A DNA stretch of 64,000 nt from Microbacterium oxydans (GCF_000956405.1 NZ_JYIV01000030.1:62001-126000); one strand, 5' to 3'. Numbered from the stretch's first letter, positions 45,787 through 57,293 are shown. Numbers and translations: made by a program. The notes: a model not told the origin generated them from the sequence alone.

Positions 45787-46341
45787 ATGCTGAACGCTCT
45801 TGTCACGAACCTCGCGGCGGAGGGGGAGCCCAAGAACCCCCTCATCCCCGCCTGGTACGACATCATCTGGTCGGGCTTCTGGTTCATCATCATCCTCGTC
45901 GTGGTGTGGAAGGTCGCCCTTCCCAAACTGACGAAGATGCTCGACGAGCGGTCCGCCGCCATCGAGGGCAACATCGCCAAGGCCGACGAGGCGCAGAAGC
46001 AGGCGGAGGCGGCACTCGAGGAGTACACGCGTCAGCTCGCCGAGGCGCGTACCGAGGCCGGCGAGATCCGCGAGGCCGCCCGTGAGGACGGCAAGAAGAT
46101 CGTCGCCGAGGCGAAGGAAGCTGCGACCACCGAGGCCGCACGCATCACCGCCACTGCGCACACGCAGATCGAAGCGGAGCGGCAGACCGCTCTCGTCTCG
46201 CTCCGCAGCGAGGTCGGATCGCTCGCCCTCGACCTCGCCGGTGGCGTGGTCGGCGAGACCCTCTCCGACGACGCACGTGCGACCGCAGTCGTCGATCGCT
46301 TCCTCGCCGAGCTCGAGGCATCCGAGAAGGCGGCTCAGTAA
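45787..46341 (+). CDS. atpF: ATP synthase F0 subunit b
   Basis: A 184-residue stator subunit. One N-terminal helix (about residues 28-48, IIWSGFWFIIILVVVWKV) is followed by a long charged coiled coil (KADEAQKQAEAALEEY onward). AAGGAG lies upstream of the ATG. Its stop overlaps the atpH ATG (TAATG). Confidence 0.96.
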   Translation: MLNALVTNLAAEGEPKNPLIPAWYDIIWSGFWFIIILVVVWKVALPKLTKMLDERSAAIEGNIAKADEAQKQAEAALEEYTRQLAEARTEAGEIREAAREDGKKIVAEAKEAATTEAARITATAHTQIEAERQTALVSLRSEVGSLALDLAGGVVGETLSDDARATAVVDRFLAELEASEKAAQ

Positions 46342-47132
46342 TGGGCAGCGCGACCACTCAGGCACTCGCGGCATCCATCAAGACGCTTGCCGCAGCGAAG
46401 GACATCACTCTCGACACCGCGCGGGAGCTGTTCGCCGCCGCCCGGGCCGTGAGCGAATCGTCCCAGCTGAGCGGCGCGCTTGCTGACCCTTCCGCTCCCG
46501 CCGCGGCACGACAGAACGTCGTCGCCGCGGTGTTCGGCGGGTTCTCCGCAGGCGCCAAGGACGTTCTGTCGACCGCGGTCGCAGAGCGCTGGTCCAACGC
46601 GGATGAACTCGTCGACGGTATCGAGGAGCTCGCGATCCGCGCAGCAGCGGTCGCCGAGCCGGGCACCGACATCGAGGGGGAGCTCTTCGGGTTCTCCCGC
46701 GTGATCGCAGCCAACCCCGAGCTCGAACTCGCTCTGGGAAGCCGCGTCGGGGGAGAAGACGCCAAGAGCACGCTCGTGGAGCGTCTCCTGGCCGAAGGCT
46801 CCACGAGCGCCGCGTCGACGCTGGTCATCACATCGCTGGTCCGCCAGCCGCGTGAGCGCCGCGTTCGTCGTCTGCTGGACAGGGCGATGAACATCGTCTC
46901 GAACCAGCGCGGACGCGTCGTCGCCACCGTGCACACCGCCACCGCCCTCAACGATGCGCAGCGTGACCGTCTGAGCGAGTCGCTCTCGCGTCGCTACGAG
47001 GGTCAGGTCTCGCTCAACGTCGTCATCGACCCTGCCGTGGTCGGAGGTCTGCGTGTGCAGATCGCCGATGACGTCATCGACGGCAGCATCTCCGCACGAC
47101 TCGCCGACCTTCGCCAGAAGCTCGCGGGCTAA
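46341..47132 (+). CDS. atpH: ATP synthase F1 subunit delta
   Basis: A 263-residue OSCP/delta subunit linking F1 to the b stalk. It is longer than E. coli delta (177), as in other actinobacteria, with an N-terminal extension of about 80 residues. The conserved C-terminal part is [20 protein letters not shown], then [23 protein letters not shown]. It is coupled to atpF by a one-base overlap. Confidence 0.95.
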   Translation: MGSATTQALAASIKTLAAAKDITLDTARELFAAARAVSESSQLSGALADPSAPAAARQNVVAAVFGGFSAGAKDVLSTAVAERWSNADELVDGIEELAIRAAAVAEPGTDIEGELFGFSRVIAANPELELALGSRVGGEDAKSTLVERLLAEGSTSAASTLVITSLVRQPRERRVRRLLDRAMNIVSNQRGRVVATVHTATALNDAQRDRLSESLSRRYEGQVSLNVVIDPAVVGGLRVQIADDVIDGSISARLADLRQKLAG

Positions 47133-47179
47133 CACGACTTCGCGCGGGGAACCGCGCACCCAGATACAAAGGGAAGACA

Positions 47180-48820
47180 ATGGCAGAACTATCGATCAGC
47201 CCCGACGTCATCCGTGACGCGCTGAAGGACTTCGCCGCCGCATACGAGCCCTCCGCGGCCGGTGCGACCGAGGTCGGCACCGTCGTCGACGCTGCTGACG
47301 GCATCGCTCACGTCGAGGGACTGCCCGGCGTCATGGCGAACGAGCTCGTCATCTTCGCCGACGGCACCAAGGGCCTCGCGCAGAGCCTGAACGAGCATGA
47401 GATCGGTGTCGTCGTCCTCGGCGACTTCACCGGCGTCGAGGCCGGCCAGGAGGTCACCCGCACGGGTGAGGTCCTCTCTGTCCCCGTCGGCGACGGCTAC
47501 CTCGGCCGCGTGGTCGACCCGCTCGGCAACCCGATCGACGGACTCGGTGCGATCGAGACCGAGGGCGTGCGCGCCCTCGAGCTCCAGGCGCCCGGCGTCA
47601 TGCAGCGCAAGTCGGTGCACGAGCCGATGCAGACCGGCATCAAGGCCATCGACGCGATGATCCCCGTCGGCCGTGGTCAGCGTCAGCTGATCATCGGTGA
47701 CCGCCAGACCGGCAAGACCGCCATCGCGATCGACACGATCATCAACCAGAAGGCCAACTGGGAGTCCGGCGACGTCAACAAGCAGGTCCGCTGCATCTAC
47801 GTCGCGATCGGCCAGAAGGGTTCGACCATCGCCTCGGTGAAGGGCGCGCTCGAAGAGGCCGGTGCTCTGGAGTACACGACGATCGTGGCTGCTCCCGCGT
47901 CCGACCCTGCCGGCTTCAAGTACCTGGCTCCCTACACCGGTTCGGCCATCGGCCAGCACTGGATGTACGGCGGCAAGCACGTCCTCATCATCTTCGACGA
48001 CCTGTCGAAGCAGGCTGAGGCCTACCGTGCCGTGTCGCTCCTCCTGCGTCGTCCGCCGGGCCGCGAGGCATACCCGGGTGACGTCTTCTACCTGCACTCC
48101 CGTCTGCTCGAGCGTTGCGCGAAGCTGTCCGACGAGCTGGGCGCCGGTTCCATGACGGGTCTCCCGATCATCGAGACCAAGGCGAACGACGTCTCCGCGT
48201 ACATCCCGACCAACGTGATCTCGATCACCGACGGCCAGATCTTCCTGCAGTCCGACCTCTTCAACGCCAACCAGCGTCCCGCGGTCGACGTGGGTATCTC
48301 GGTGTCGCGAGTCGGTGGCGACGCGCAGGTGAAGTCGATCAAGAAGGTCTCCGGAACGTTGAAGCTGGAGCTCGCGCAGTACCGCTCCCTCGAGGCCTTC
48401 GCGATGTTCGCATCCGACCTCGATGCGGCTTCGCGTCGTCAGCTGTCCCGCGGTGCGCGTCTGACCGAGCTGCTCAAGCAGCCGCAGTACTCGCCGTACC
48501 CCGTCGAGGAGCAGGTCGTCTCGATCTGGGCCGGAACGAACGGCAAGCTCGACACGATCGAGGTCGAAGACGTGCTCCGGTTCGAGCGCGAACTGCTCGA
48601 TTACCTGCGTCGCAACACCAAGGTGCTCGACACGCTGCGTGAGACCAACGTCCTCGATGACGCCACGGTTGCAGAGCTCGAGAAGCAGACGGACGCCTTC
48701 GTCCTGGAGTTCCAGGGTGGCAAGGGCCACGCGATCGGCGCCCCCGGTCACGAGGAGCACGCTGCAGCCGAGGCTGAGGACGTCAACCAGGAGAAGATCG
48801 TCAAGGGTCGTCGCGCGTAA
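47180..48820 (+). CDS. atpA: ATP synthase F1 subunit alpha
   Basis: A 546-residue non-catalytic nucleotide-binding subunit. Walker A is GDRQTGKT with K179, VSVSRVGG-type signature and [16 protein letters not shown] are present. A 30-residue acidic C-terminal tail ([17 protein letters not shown]) is typical of actinobacteria. AAGGGAAG precedes the ATG. Confidence 0.98.
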   Translation: MAELSISPDVIRDALKDFAAAYEPSAAGATEVGTVVDAADGIAHVEGLPGVMANELVIFADGTKGLAQSLNEHEIGVVVLGDFTGVEAGQEVTRTGEVLSVPVGDGYLGRVVDPLGNPIDGLGAIETEGVRALELQAPGVMQRKSVHEPMQTGIKAIDAMIPVGRGQRQLIIGDRQTGKTAIAIDTIINQKANWESGDVNKQVRCIYVAIGQKGSTIASVKGALEEAGALEYTTIVAAPASDPAGFKYLAPYTGSAIGQHWMYGGKHVLIIFDDLSKQAEAYRAVSLLLRRPPGREAYPGDVFYLHSRLLERCAKLSDELGAGSMTGLPIIETKANDVSAYIPTNVISITDGQIFLQSDLFNANQRPAVDVGISVSRVGGDAQVKSIKKVSGTLKLELAQYRSLEAFAMFASDLDAASRRQLSRGARLTELLKQPQYSPYPVEEQVVSIWAGTNGKLDTIEVEDVLRFERELLDYLRRNTKVLDTLRETNVLDDATVAELEKQTDAFVLEFQGGKGHAIGAPGHEEHAAAEAEDVNQEKIVKGRRA

Positions 48821-48839
48821 TCGCGTGAGGTACTGAGAT

Positions 48840-49736
48840 ATGGGCGCTCAACTCCGGGTCTACAAGCAGAAGATCTCTTCTGCTCAGACGACCAAGAAGA
48901 TCACGAAGGCGATGGAACTCATCGCGGCTTCGCGCATCCAGAAGGCGATGGCACGCGTCAAGGCGTCCACCCCCTTCGCGCGAGCCGTGACGAGGGCCGT
49001 GTCGGCCGTCGCGACGCACTCGAACGTGGATCACCCGCTGACCCGCGAGTCCGAGAACATCACCCGCTCCGCGGTCGTGATCTTCTCCTCGGACCGCGGT
49101 CTCGCCGGAGCCTTCAACTCGCAGATCCTCCGTGAGGGTCTCGAGGTGGCGGAGCTCATGCGCGAGCAGGGCAAGGAGCCGGTGTTCTACCTCATCGGCC
49201 GCAAGGCCGTCGGATACTTCCAGTTCCGACGGATCGCTGCGGCCGCGGAGTGGACCGGCGACACCGACACCCCGTCGTTCCACACCGCCGAGGAGATCTC
49301 GGCGACACTGCTCGAAGCGTTCTCCCGTGGAGGACAGGACGGCGGCGTCGATGAGATCCACCTCGTGTACAACCGTTTCGTCAGCATGATGACGCAGTCG
49401 CCGGAATCCGTGCGTCTGCTCCCGCTGGAGATCACGGAAGCCGATGAGTCGGAAGCCGGTAACACCGTTTACCCGCTGTACGAGTTCGAGCCGGACGCCG
49501 AGACTGTTCTCGACGCGATCCTGCCGGTGTACATCCAGAGCCGCGTCTTCAACGCTCTCCTGCAGTCGTCCGCCGCCAAGCAGGCAGCGACGCAGAAGGC
49601 GATGAAGTCGGCCAGCGACAACGCCGACAAGCTCATCACCGACTACACCCGTCTGCGCAACAACGCGCGTCAGGCGGAGATCACGCAGCAGATCGCCGAG
49701 ATCGTCGGCGGGGCCGACGCTCTCTCGAGCAAATAG
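48840..49736 (+). CDS. atpG: ATP synthase F1 subunit gamma
   Basis: A 298-residue central-stalk subunit. The N-terminal coiled coil ([23 protein letters not shown]) and C-terminal coiled coil ([21 protein letters not shown]) that form the rotor shaft are present. It follows atpA by 19 bases with a weak ribosome site. Confidence 0.97.
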   Translation: MGAQLRVYKQKISSAQTTKKITKAMELIAASRIQKAMARVKASTPFARAVTRAVSAVATHSNVDHPLTRESENITRSAVVIFSSDRGLAGAFNSQILREGLEVAELMREQGKEPVFYLIGRKAVGYFQFRRIAAAAEWTGDTDTPSFHTAEEISATLLEAFSRGGQDGGVDEIHLVYNRFVSMMTQSPESVRLLPLEITEADESEAGNTVYPLYEFEPDAETVLDAILPVYIQSRVFNALLQSSAAKQAATQKAMKSASDNADKLITDYTRLRNNARQAEITQQIAEIVGGADALSSK

Positions 49737-51212
<1,476 letters not shown>

Positions 51213-51214
51213 CC

Positions 51215-51475
51215 ATGGCGCTGCATGTCAGCCTCGTCTCCGCTGATGCGGAGGTCTGGACGGGAGAGGCGAGCCTTGTGGTCGCCAAGACCGTCGAGGG
51301 TGAGATCGGCTTCATGTCCGGCCACGAGCCGGTGCTGGCCATCCTCGCCGAGGGCCAGGTCCGCATCACCCAGTCGGATGGCACCAAGGTGCTGGCCAAC
51401 GCTCAGGAAGGGTTCCTCTCCATGGAGGGCGACACCCTGACGATCGTCGCCGGCAACGCGGCTCTCATCGCCTAG
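51215..51475 (+). CDS. atpC: ATP synthase F1 subunit epsilon
   Basis: An 86-residue epsilon subunit. It has the beta-sandwich domain (EASLVVAKTVEGEIGFMSGHEPVLAIL) but no C-terminal helical domain, which is about 50 residues in E. coli. Short forms occur in actinobacteria and lack the inhibitory helices. It starts 2 bases after atpD. A strong terminator follows. Confidence 0.94.
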   Translation: MALHVSLVSADAEVWTGEASLVVAKTVEGEIGFMSGHEPVLAILAEGQVRITQSDGTKVLANAQEGFLSMEGDTLTIVAGNAALIA

Positions 51476-51488
51476 CAGTAGCTGTTTC

Positions 51489-51532
51489 ACGCGTCCGCCT
51501 CGGGGCCCTCATGGGTTCCGAGGCGGACGCGT
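51489..51532 (+). terminator. Terminator of the ATP synthase operon
   Basis: ACGCGTCCGCCTCGG pairs perfectly with CCGAGGCGGACGCGT. The stem continues through GGCCC/GGGTT (two G-T) to a TCAT loop, about 20 bp in all. It lies 13 bases after atpC. Only CTGTAT follows, so the T-run is poor. Confidence 0.88.
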
Positions 51533-51551
51533 CTGTATCCACCGAGGTTTC

Positions 51552-52298
51552 ATGAAGATTCTGCTTCCACCGTCGGAGACCAAGCACGAAGGTGGCGACG
51601 GCCCGCCGCTCGATCTCGAGTCGCTGGTGCTCCCGTCTCTGACGGAGCGGCGCGCGGCGGTCATCGATGCACTCGTCGAGCTCGCCTCCGACGAGGAGAC
51701 CGCGCGTCGGGTGCTCAAGTTGAGTGTGCGTCAGAGCGGTGACATCGCTCATAACAGGCTGCTTCGGTCGGCGCCCACGATGCCTGCGGTCGATCGCTAC
51801 ACGGGAGTTCTGTTCGATGCGCTCGATGCCCGTTCCTTGTCGTCAGCGTCCCGCAGATGGCTCGGAGAGCATGTGTGGATCCACAGTGCACCGCTCGGGC
51901 CCGTCGGTGCTCTGGATCAGCTGCCCGTGTACCGGCTCGCCGCCGGAGTTTCGGTTCCCGGCCTTCCGGCGCTTCGACGCCACTGGGCCGAAGCGACGTC
52001 GGCTGCCTTCGCGGAAGCCGCGCCCTCGTTCATCCTCGATCTCCGGAGCGAGGCGTACGTCGCATTGGGGCCCGTGCCGAGTTCGACCTCGTCCGCGTAC
52101 GTCCGCGTCGTGACCGAGCAGGGGAGAGCCCTCAACCACTTCAACAAGAAGTCCAAGGGCCTGCTCGTGAGGGCGATCGCCGAGGGCCGACCACGCATCA
52201 CCTCCGCCCGGGGCTTCCGGTCGTGGGCTGAGAGACGAGGCCTGGTCTTCCGAGACGGCGAGGACGACGGTGTCTGGAAGCTCGTCGTCGAGGAATGA
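51552..52298 (+). CDS. yaaA: YaaA family peroxide-stress protein
   Basis: A 248-residue protein of the YaaA/DUF328 family. The start MKILLPPSETK and the C-terminal NHFNKKSKGLLVRAIAE block are diagnostic. E. coli YaaA lowers free iron and limits DNA damage under peroxide stress; the role here is inferred from the family. CCGAGG lies upstream of the ATG. It is separated from atpC by the terminator, so it has its own promoter. Confidence 0.9.
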   Translation: MKILLPPSETKHEGGDGPPLDLESLVLPSLTERRAAVIDALVELASDEETARRVLKLSVRQSGDIAHNRLLRSAPTMPAVDRYTGVLFDALDARSLSSASRRWLGEHVWIHSAPLGPVGALDQLPVYRLAAGVSVPGLPALRRHWAEATSAAFAEAAPSFILDLRSEAYVALGPVPSSTSSAYVRVVTEQGRALNHFNKKSKGLLVRAIAEGRPRITSARGFRSWAERRGLVFRDGEDDGVWKLVVEE

Positions 52299-52392
52299 GC
52301 TGTGCGTCTCAGCAGGTCGTGGCTCTGCGGCAACGATCCGTCCGAACGCGCCCGACGGCGTAAGGGACATGCGCGGAAACCCCGGGAAGCGC

Positions 52393-52398
52393 TAGTGT
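52393..52398 (+). promoter_or_regulatory. -10 box before the DUF5684-like gene
   Basis: TAGTGT, with a start of transcription expected near 52405 and a leader of about 35 bases containing the GGAGGG ribosome site. No clear -35 box. Confidence 0.5.
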
Positions 52399-52440
52399 GT
52401 TCAGCGCATGATGACCCATCATGAACTTCTGGAGGGAACC

Positions 52441-53274
52441 ATGAACGACTACTACGGCTATGACGGCCTGTCAGGTGGCGCGCTCGTCGCGTTGATCCTG
52501 GTCTACACGATCCTGCCACTCGCCATCTACGCGCTCTACTCGTGGTTCTACATGAAGATCTTCGAGAAGGCAGGCGTGCAGGGCAAGTGGCGTGCCTGGG
52601 TGCCGGTCTACAACACCATGATCTTCTACAAGCTCGGTGATCTGAGCCCGTGGATCGTCCTGTACCTCATGGGTGCCGGCATCGTCGGGGCGATCATCCC
52701 GTTCCTCGGCTGGTTCCTGATCCTCCCGCTCGTCGGCATCGCCGGTCGCGTCGTCGACCTGATCGCCGCATGGCGCGTGGGGCTGAAGCTGCAGAAGGAT
52801 GCCGTCTGGGTCGTTCTGTACTTCTTCCTTCCGCCCGTGTGGCTCGGCATCAACGCATTCGACAAGTCTCGTTGGAACTCGGCCATCCAGCCGGCATCGT
52901 GGGCTGCCAACGGCCTGCTCGGCGACCGCACGGTCTGGGACGGCATCCCCGCTCAGGCATCGGCTGCGGCGCCCCAGGCTGGGTACGGTGCGCCCCAGGG
53001 TTACGGCCAGCCCGGACCCCAGGGCTACGCCCCTCCCACGCAGCCCGGCTATGCACCGCCCGCGCAGCCCGGCAACGTCCCGCCCGCGGCCCCGGCAACC
53101 GGCGCTCCGGTGCCGCCGACCACTCCGCCCGCGGCGCCGTCCACTCCGCCGCCGGCACCGGCTGCGCCTCCGACGACTCCGCCCGCGCCTCCGACGGCAC
53201 CGCCTGCAGCTCCGCCGGCTCCGCCCACGACTCCGCCGGCGCCGCCCACGGATCCCGCACAGCCCCCGGCGTGA
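52441..53274 (+). CDS. Membrane protein with proline-rich C-terminal tail (DUF5684-like)
   Basis: A 277-residue protein. Residues 1-150 contain four hydrophobic segments and an amphipathic FEKAGVQGKWRAWVPVYNT segment typical of DUF5684 membrane proteins. Residues 175-277 are a Pro/Ala/Gly/Gln-rich tail, first YGAPQGYGQPGPQGY-like and then runs of TPPAPP. Function is unknown; such tails usually lie in the cytoplasm or cell wall as flexible linkers. CTGGAGGG before the ATG fixes the start. A terminator follows. Confidence 0.75.
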   Translation: MNDYYGYDGLSGGALVALILVYTILPLAIYALYSWFYMKIFEKAGVQGKWRAWVPVYNTMIFYKLGDLSPWIVLYLMGAGIVGAIIPFLGWFLILPLVGIAGRVVDLIAAWRVGLKLQKDAVWVVLYFFLPPVWLGINAFDKSRWNSAIQPASWAANGLLGDRTVWDGIPAQASAAAPQAGYGAPQGYGQPGPQGYAPPTQPGYAPPAQPGNVPPAAPATGAPVPPTTPPAAPSTPPPAPAAPPTTPPAPPTAPPAAPPAPPTTPPAPPTDPAQPPA

Positions 53275-53300
53275 TCGACTGAACAGGCGATGACGTCTGA

Positions 53301-53335
53301 CACAGAGCCCCTGACTCCTTGTCGGGGGCTCTGTG
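53301..53335 (+). terminator. Terminator after the proline-tailed membrane protein
   Basis: CACAGAGCCCCTGAC pairs with GTCGGGGGCTCTGTG (15 bp, one T-G) around TCCTT, followed by CTGTCTT. The region from here to the PP2C gene (to 53573) shows no gene. Confidence 0.85.
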
Positions 53336-53511
53336 CTGTCTTGGCTGGTGATCGGGACACGGCGGCCGCTAACGTGGAGGAATGATCTCGTCCGCGCACC
53401 GTGCACATGTCTCCGGTCACGTCATGCTCTCCGGCCCTGATCCCAGACATTCGCTTCCCTGGTCGACGGGAACGGGCACGCGAGCGTGATCGCGGCGCAC
53501 GCGGCGTCTAC

Positions 53512-53517
53512 TACGAT
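53512..53517 (+). promoter_or_regulatory. -10 box of the PP2C gene
   Basis: TACGAT, predicting a transcription start near 53524 and a 50-base leader carrying GGAGG for the GTG at 53574. This decides against the in-frame GTG at 53523. Confidence 0.5.
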
Positions 53518-53573
53518 GTGTTGTGAGTATCCTGCGACCGTCCGACCCGCCGCAGGCCCATCGGAGGCAGCAC

Positions 53574-54371
53574 GTGGCTGAGACGAAGACGCAACGGATC
53601 ACGGTTGCGCAGCGCCCGCTGCTGCTGTCCTGGTCCGGTATCACCGACCAGGGCCGTCGTCGCGAGACGAACCAAGACGCCTTCTTGGCCGACTATCCGT
53701 TGTTCATCGTGGCAGATGGCATGGGCGGTCACGCCGGTGGTGAGATCGCGAGTCAGAGCACGGTTTCTCGACTGCAGGCCGTCGTCTCATCGGGGAAGGT
53801 CGATCGCCCCTCGATCGAGAACGCACTCGAACTGGCGGTCGGCGATATCGCAGATCACCCCGAGACGACCGACGAGGGCACGGGGACCACGCTTACCGGT
53901 GTGTACTTCGATACCGAAGGGGATGACGCCCAGTGGATCGCCTTGAACATCGGCGATTCCCGCGTGTATCTCCTCCGCGACGACCGCCTGGTGCAGATCA
54001 CGACTGATCACTCGGTCGTGCAGGAGCTGATCACAGCGGGGAAGCTCAGCCCGGAGGAAGCCGAGGGGCATCCCTACAGCAACGTCATCACCCGTGCCGT
54101 GGGCGCGAGCGAACTCACTGCACCGGACTACGTCTCGATCGACGTGCGCTCCGGCGACAGGTTCGTGGTGTGCTCCGACGGGCTCACCAAGGAGCTCACC
54201 GACTACGGGATTCAGCACTTCCTCCGCGAGCACGAGGATCCTGGTGCGGCAGTCGATGCGATGCTCGCGGCCGCCCTGGAGAACGGAGGGCGGGACAACG
54301 TCACGCTCATCATCGTCCAGGTGACGGCAGCGGACGACTCTTCCTCCCCGGCTGAGGATACAGAGCAATAG
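53574..54371 (+). CDS. PP2C-family serine/threonine phosphatase
   Basis: A 265-residue Mn/Mg-dependent phosphatase. The metal-binding and catalytic motifs are complete: TDQGRRRETNQDAF, VADGMGGHAGG, GDSRVYLLRD, CSDGLTKEL and GGRDNVTLI. There is no membrane segment, unlike PstP. The GTG at 53574 has GGAGG six bases upstream; a GTG 17 codons earlier is also in frame. The next gene, 58 bases on, is an EccC/FtsK-like ATPase; no Ser/Thr kinase is in the window. Confidence 0.9.
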   Translation: MAETKTQRITVAQRPLLLSWSGITDQGRRRETNQDAFLADYPLFIVADGMGGHAGGEIASQSTVSRLQAVVSSGKVDRPSIENALELAVGDIADHPETTDEGTGTTLTGVYFDTEGDDAQWIALNIGDSRVYLLRDDRLVQITTDHSVVQELITAGKLSPEEAEGHPYSNVITRAVGASELTAPDYVSIDVRSGDRFVVCSDGLTKELTDYGIQHFLREHEDPGAAVDAMLAAALENGGRDNVTLIIVQVTAADDSSSPAEDTEQ

Positions 54372-54429
54372 TGTCCTGAGGCTGTGGAGGGTGCTGATCC
54401 AGGCCCCGTGATGCGATCGACTCGGGGGT

Positions 54430-57207
54430 ATGGATTCCCTCCCGATCACGTTGCCGGCCGATCAGGCTCCCCAGAAACGCGCTCCCGTGCCGTTCCTCGC
54501 TGCGATCGTGCCGGTCGCTGCAGGAATCGTGTTGTGGTCGGTCACCGGCTCGGTGCTCGCTCTGTGCTTCGCGGCGCTGGGGCCCTTGATGATCGTGGCA
54601 TCTCTCCTGGACGCGGCACGGCTTCGGCGTCGTGAACGGCGACAGGGTGTGCAGCGGACCGAGGAGGGGTGGGCCTCGGCGGAGGAGGAGTTGACCCGTC
54701 GCCACGAGGAGGAGCGCAGAACGCTGTGGCAGCGGCATCCCGACACCGCGACCTGCATCGCGCAACCACCGCTTCGCGGAACGCAACCCGTCGATGAGAA
54801 GACGTGGGTCGTCGTCGGGGCCGGGCAGGCAGCGAGCGAGGTCCGCTGCAACGGCGGTGACGATGCACGCGCACGAGCCTTTCGTGAACGGTGTCGCGTC
54901 GTCACGGGTTCACCCCTCGTGGTGCCGCTCGGGGGAGGGATCTGCCTCAGAGGCGCGGGTCCGTTGACCGCAGCCGCCGCGAGAGCTCTCATCCTGCAGC
55001 TGTGTCTTCGGTTCGGGCCCGCGCAGTTCTCACTCGTCGGAGGTGAGGGTCTCGATGCCGATCTCGTCGCCCACGGACTCGGGGCCCTGCCCCACGGGCG
55101 GCGCGTTCGTCGTCGCGGATTCCGAGTCGCCATGGGGTCGAGCGCGGGTGCGAGGTCGGACGCCGACGCCCTGATCTGCACGGCCGGTCTCGGCGAAGAC
55201 GTTCCAGAGGGCGTGACCTCGGTGATCGACATCGTGGAGCCAGGGCTCGCAACGCTGCGCACAGCGAGTGGGACCACGGAGATCGCGGTCGAGTTCCTGT
55301 CGTCGGCGCAGGCGGAGATGCTGGCGCGCGAGATCGCGCAGCGGAGCGATGAAGACGGCGTGCTTCCCGACTCGGTCGCGCTTCGCAGCCTCGAACAGCC
55401 GGACGATGCGATCGGACTCGCGGCCGCGATCGGCTGTGACGAGCGGGGGAGTGCCGCAGTGGACATCGTCGGCGACGGGCCCCATGCACTCGTGACCGGC
55501 ATGACGGGAACGGGCAAGAGCGAACTCCTCGTGAGCTGGGTCACCGCGATCGCCTCGGTGTATGGACCGGACCGGGTGACCTTCGTCCTCGCGGACTTCA
55601 AGGGCGGTACCGCGTTCGAGCCGCTGCGCGCACTGCCACAGGTCGTGGCCGTGATCACCGACCTCGATGAAGGTGGCGCACGCAGGGGCGTCTCCAGCCT
55701 CACGGCGGAACTCCGCCGCCGGGAAGCGGTGCTCGCGGCCGCCGGCGCTCGCGATGCGCGCGACATCTCCATGCCCCGGCTGGTGATCGTCGTCGACGAG
55801 TTCGCGGCGTTGTTGGCGGAGCATGCCGACCTCGGTGCGGTCTTCACGGATATCGCGGCTCGAGGGCGTGCGCTCGGCATGCACCTGATCCTCGGCACGC
55901 AGCGCGCTGCCGGCGTGGTCAGAGACGCACTGGCGGCGAACTGTCCGCTTCGCATCAGCCTCCGCGTGAGCGATGCGGCCGACAGTCGGCTGATGGTCGG
56001 CAGCGACGCGGCAGCACTGCTCCCCGGTGACCCCGGGTCTCGGGGGATCGCACTGGTTCGCAGACCCACGGACCAGGAACCTGTCGCTCTGCGCGTGGCC
56101 CTCACCGACGCCTCGGACCTGCGAGATGTCGGGATGCGGTGGGCCGCTGCTGATCGCCCGCCGAGTCCCTGGCTTCCGCCGCTTCCTCCGCTTCTCCCGC
56201 TCAGTGAGCTACTCGGCGAACAGGCAGCGAGTGCTGTCGCCGGATCCGACGCCGGTCCTGACACCGTCGTCATCGGGCGGGCAGACGACCCCGGCCGTCA
56301 GACGCAGCCTCCCGTCCTGCTCCAGTGCGGGAAGGAGCGGGGGATCGCGGTCCTGGGCACATCGGGTTCCGGCCGCACCGCGGTGCTGAGGGCCGTGGCA
56401 GCACAGCGCGGCGATGCCTTCTGGATGCCCAGCGACCCCGAGGAGGCCTGGGATCTCCTCGCCGGCTGGGCGGACGGAGGCGAGCGGCCTCCGTCCATCG
56501 TCCTCTGCGATGATGTGGACGCGTTGCTTGCCGGTGTTCCACCCGAGTACGCTCATCAGCTCGTGCAGCGCTGGGAGCAGGTGCTTCGTGCCGCTCAGGG
56601 CACGACCTTCGTGATGACCGCGACCAGGGCGGGCGGAGTCTGCGGGCGTGTCCTCGACGTGCTGCCCCGTCGCGCGCTGCTGCGTATGCCGACGAAACTC
56701 GAGCACCTGGCGGCAGGGGGTGAGCCGTCGGGATTCCTGCGTGATCGTGCTCCGGGGCGCGCCAGGATCGGCGAGCATGAGGTTCAGCTGGCGTGGGCCG
56801 ACGAGTCGGAGTCTCCTCGGTTCGCGCAGACACCTCCGGAGACGTGGAGGCCGACGTTCGGGCTCACCGCGATCGTCACTGCCGGGACTCAGGAGGTCAT
56901 CGCCCGGTTGCGGCACGCTCATCCCGAGCGCGAGGTGACCGACCCCGGGGCAGAGCGGGTGGAGGCGAGCGGCTCGTGCATCGTGGTTGGCGATGCGGAG
57001 GAATGGCAGAGGAACTGGACACTCTGGCAACGTGTGAGATCAGCGGGTGAGGTCCTCATCCGTTGCGAGCGTCCCGCCGACCTCCGTCAGCTGATCGGAG
57101 CACGCGACCTTCCACCGTATGCGCGCCCGAATGCAGGCCGAGCATGGTCCGTGATCGGGGCCGAGTCGCCGCGAAGAGTGCACCTGACTGAGCTCTTGCC
57201 GCGATGA
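54430..57207 (+). CDS. Orphan EccC/FtsK-SpoIIIE-like ATPase
   Basis: A 925-residue protein. Two membrane helices lie near the N-terminus (about residues 21-58), followed by a charged coiled segment. A first FtsK/SpoIIIE domain has a complete Walker A (GMTGTGKSE, K363), VLADFKGGTAFEPL and Walker B (VIVVDEFAAL, D456). A second, weaker domain has GTSGSGRT, where R649 replaces the lysine, and Walker B SIVLCDDVDALL. This is the layout of EccC of type VII secretion, shortened (EccC is about 1300 with three domains). No EsxA/WXG100, EccB, EccD or mycosin gene is nearby. It may move a substrate across the membrane or act in an unrelated system. The ribosome site is weak. Confidence 0.82.
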   Translation: MDSLPITLPADQAPQKRAPVPFLAAIVPVAAGIVLWSVTGSVLALCFAALGPLMIVASLLDAARLRRRERRQGVQRTEEGWASAEEELTRRHEEERRTLWQRHPDTATCIAQPPLRGTQPVDEKTWVVVGAGQAASEVRCNGGDDARARAFRERCRVVTGSPLVVPLGGGICLRGAGPLTAAAARALILQLCLRFGPAQFSLVGGEGLDADLVAHGLGALPHGRRVRRRGFRVAMGSSAGARSDADALICTAGLGEDVPEGVTSVIDIVEPGLATLRTASGTTEIAVEFLSSAQAEMLAREIAQRSDEDGVLPDSVALRSLEQPDDAIGLAAAIGCDERGSAAVDIVGDGPHALVTGMTGTGKSELLVSWVTAIASVYGPDRVTFVLADFKGGTAFEPLRALPQVVAVITDLDEGGARRGVSSLTAELRRREAVLAAAGARDARDISMPRLVIVVDEFAALLAEHADLGAVFTDIAARGRALGMHLILGTQRAAGVVRDALAANCPLRISLRVSDAADSRLMVGSDAAALLPGDPGSRGIALVRRPTDQEPVALRVALTDASDLRDVGMRWAAADRPPSPWLPPLPPLLPLSELLGEQAASAVAGSDAGPDTVVIGRADDPGRQTQPPVLLQCGKERGIAVLGTSGSGRTAVLRAVAAQRGDAFWMPSDPEEAWDLLAGWADGGERPPSIVLCDDVDALLAGVPPEYAHQLVQRWEQVLRAAQGTTFVMTATRAGGVCGRVLDVLPRRALLRMPTKLEHLAAGGEPSGFLRDRAPGRARIGEHEVQLAWADESESPRFAQTPPETWRPTFGLTAIVTAGTQEVIARLRHAHPEREVTDPGAERVEASGSCIVVGDAEEWQRNWTLWQRVRSAGEVLIRCERPADLRQLIGARDLPPYARPNAGRAWSVIGAESPRRVHLTELLPR

Positions 57208-57217
57208 CCTTCGCGAC

Positions 57218-57287
57218 GTCGAGGCGCGGTTGTCGAGGTGCGGTTGTCGAGGTGCGGTTGTCGAGGTGCGGTCGTCGAGGTGTGCCG
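57218..57287. repeat. Five-copy 14-bp tandem repeat
   Basis: Units of GTCGAGGTGCGGTT start at 57218, 57232, 57246, 57260 and 57274. Units 2 and 3 are identical, unit 4 differs at its last base, and units 1 and 5 are diverged. It fills the 86 bases between two convergent stop codons. It is too short and has no spacers, so it is not a CRISPR array. Confidence 0.95.
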
Positions 57288-57293
57288 GTGACG

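Noticed and set aside
53523..53573. Earlier GTG start for the PP2C phosphatase
   Set aside because: The -10 box TACGAT places transcription start at about 53524, and GGAGG lies before GTG 53574.
57218..57287. CRISPR array
   Set aside because: The units are 14 bp, directly abutting with no spacers, and there are no cas genes.
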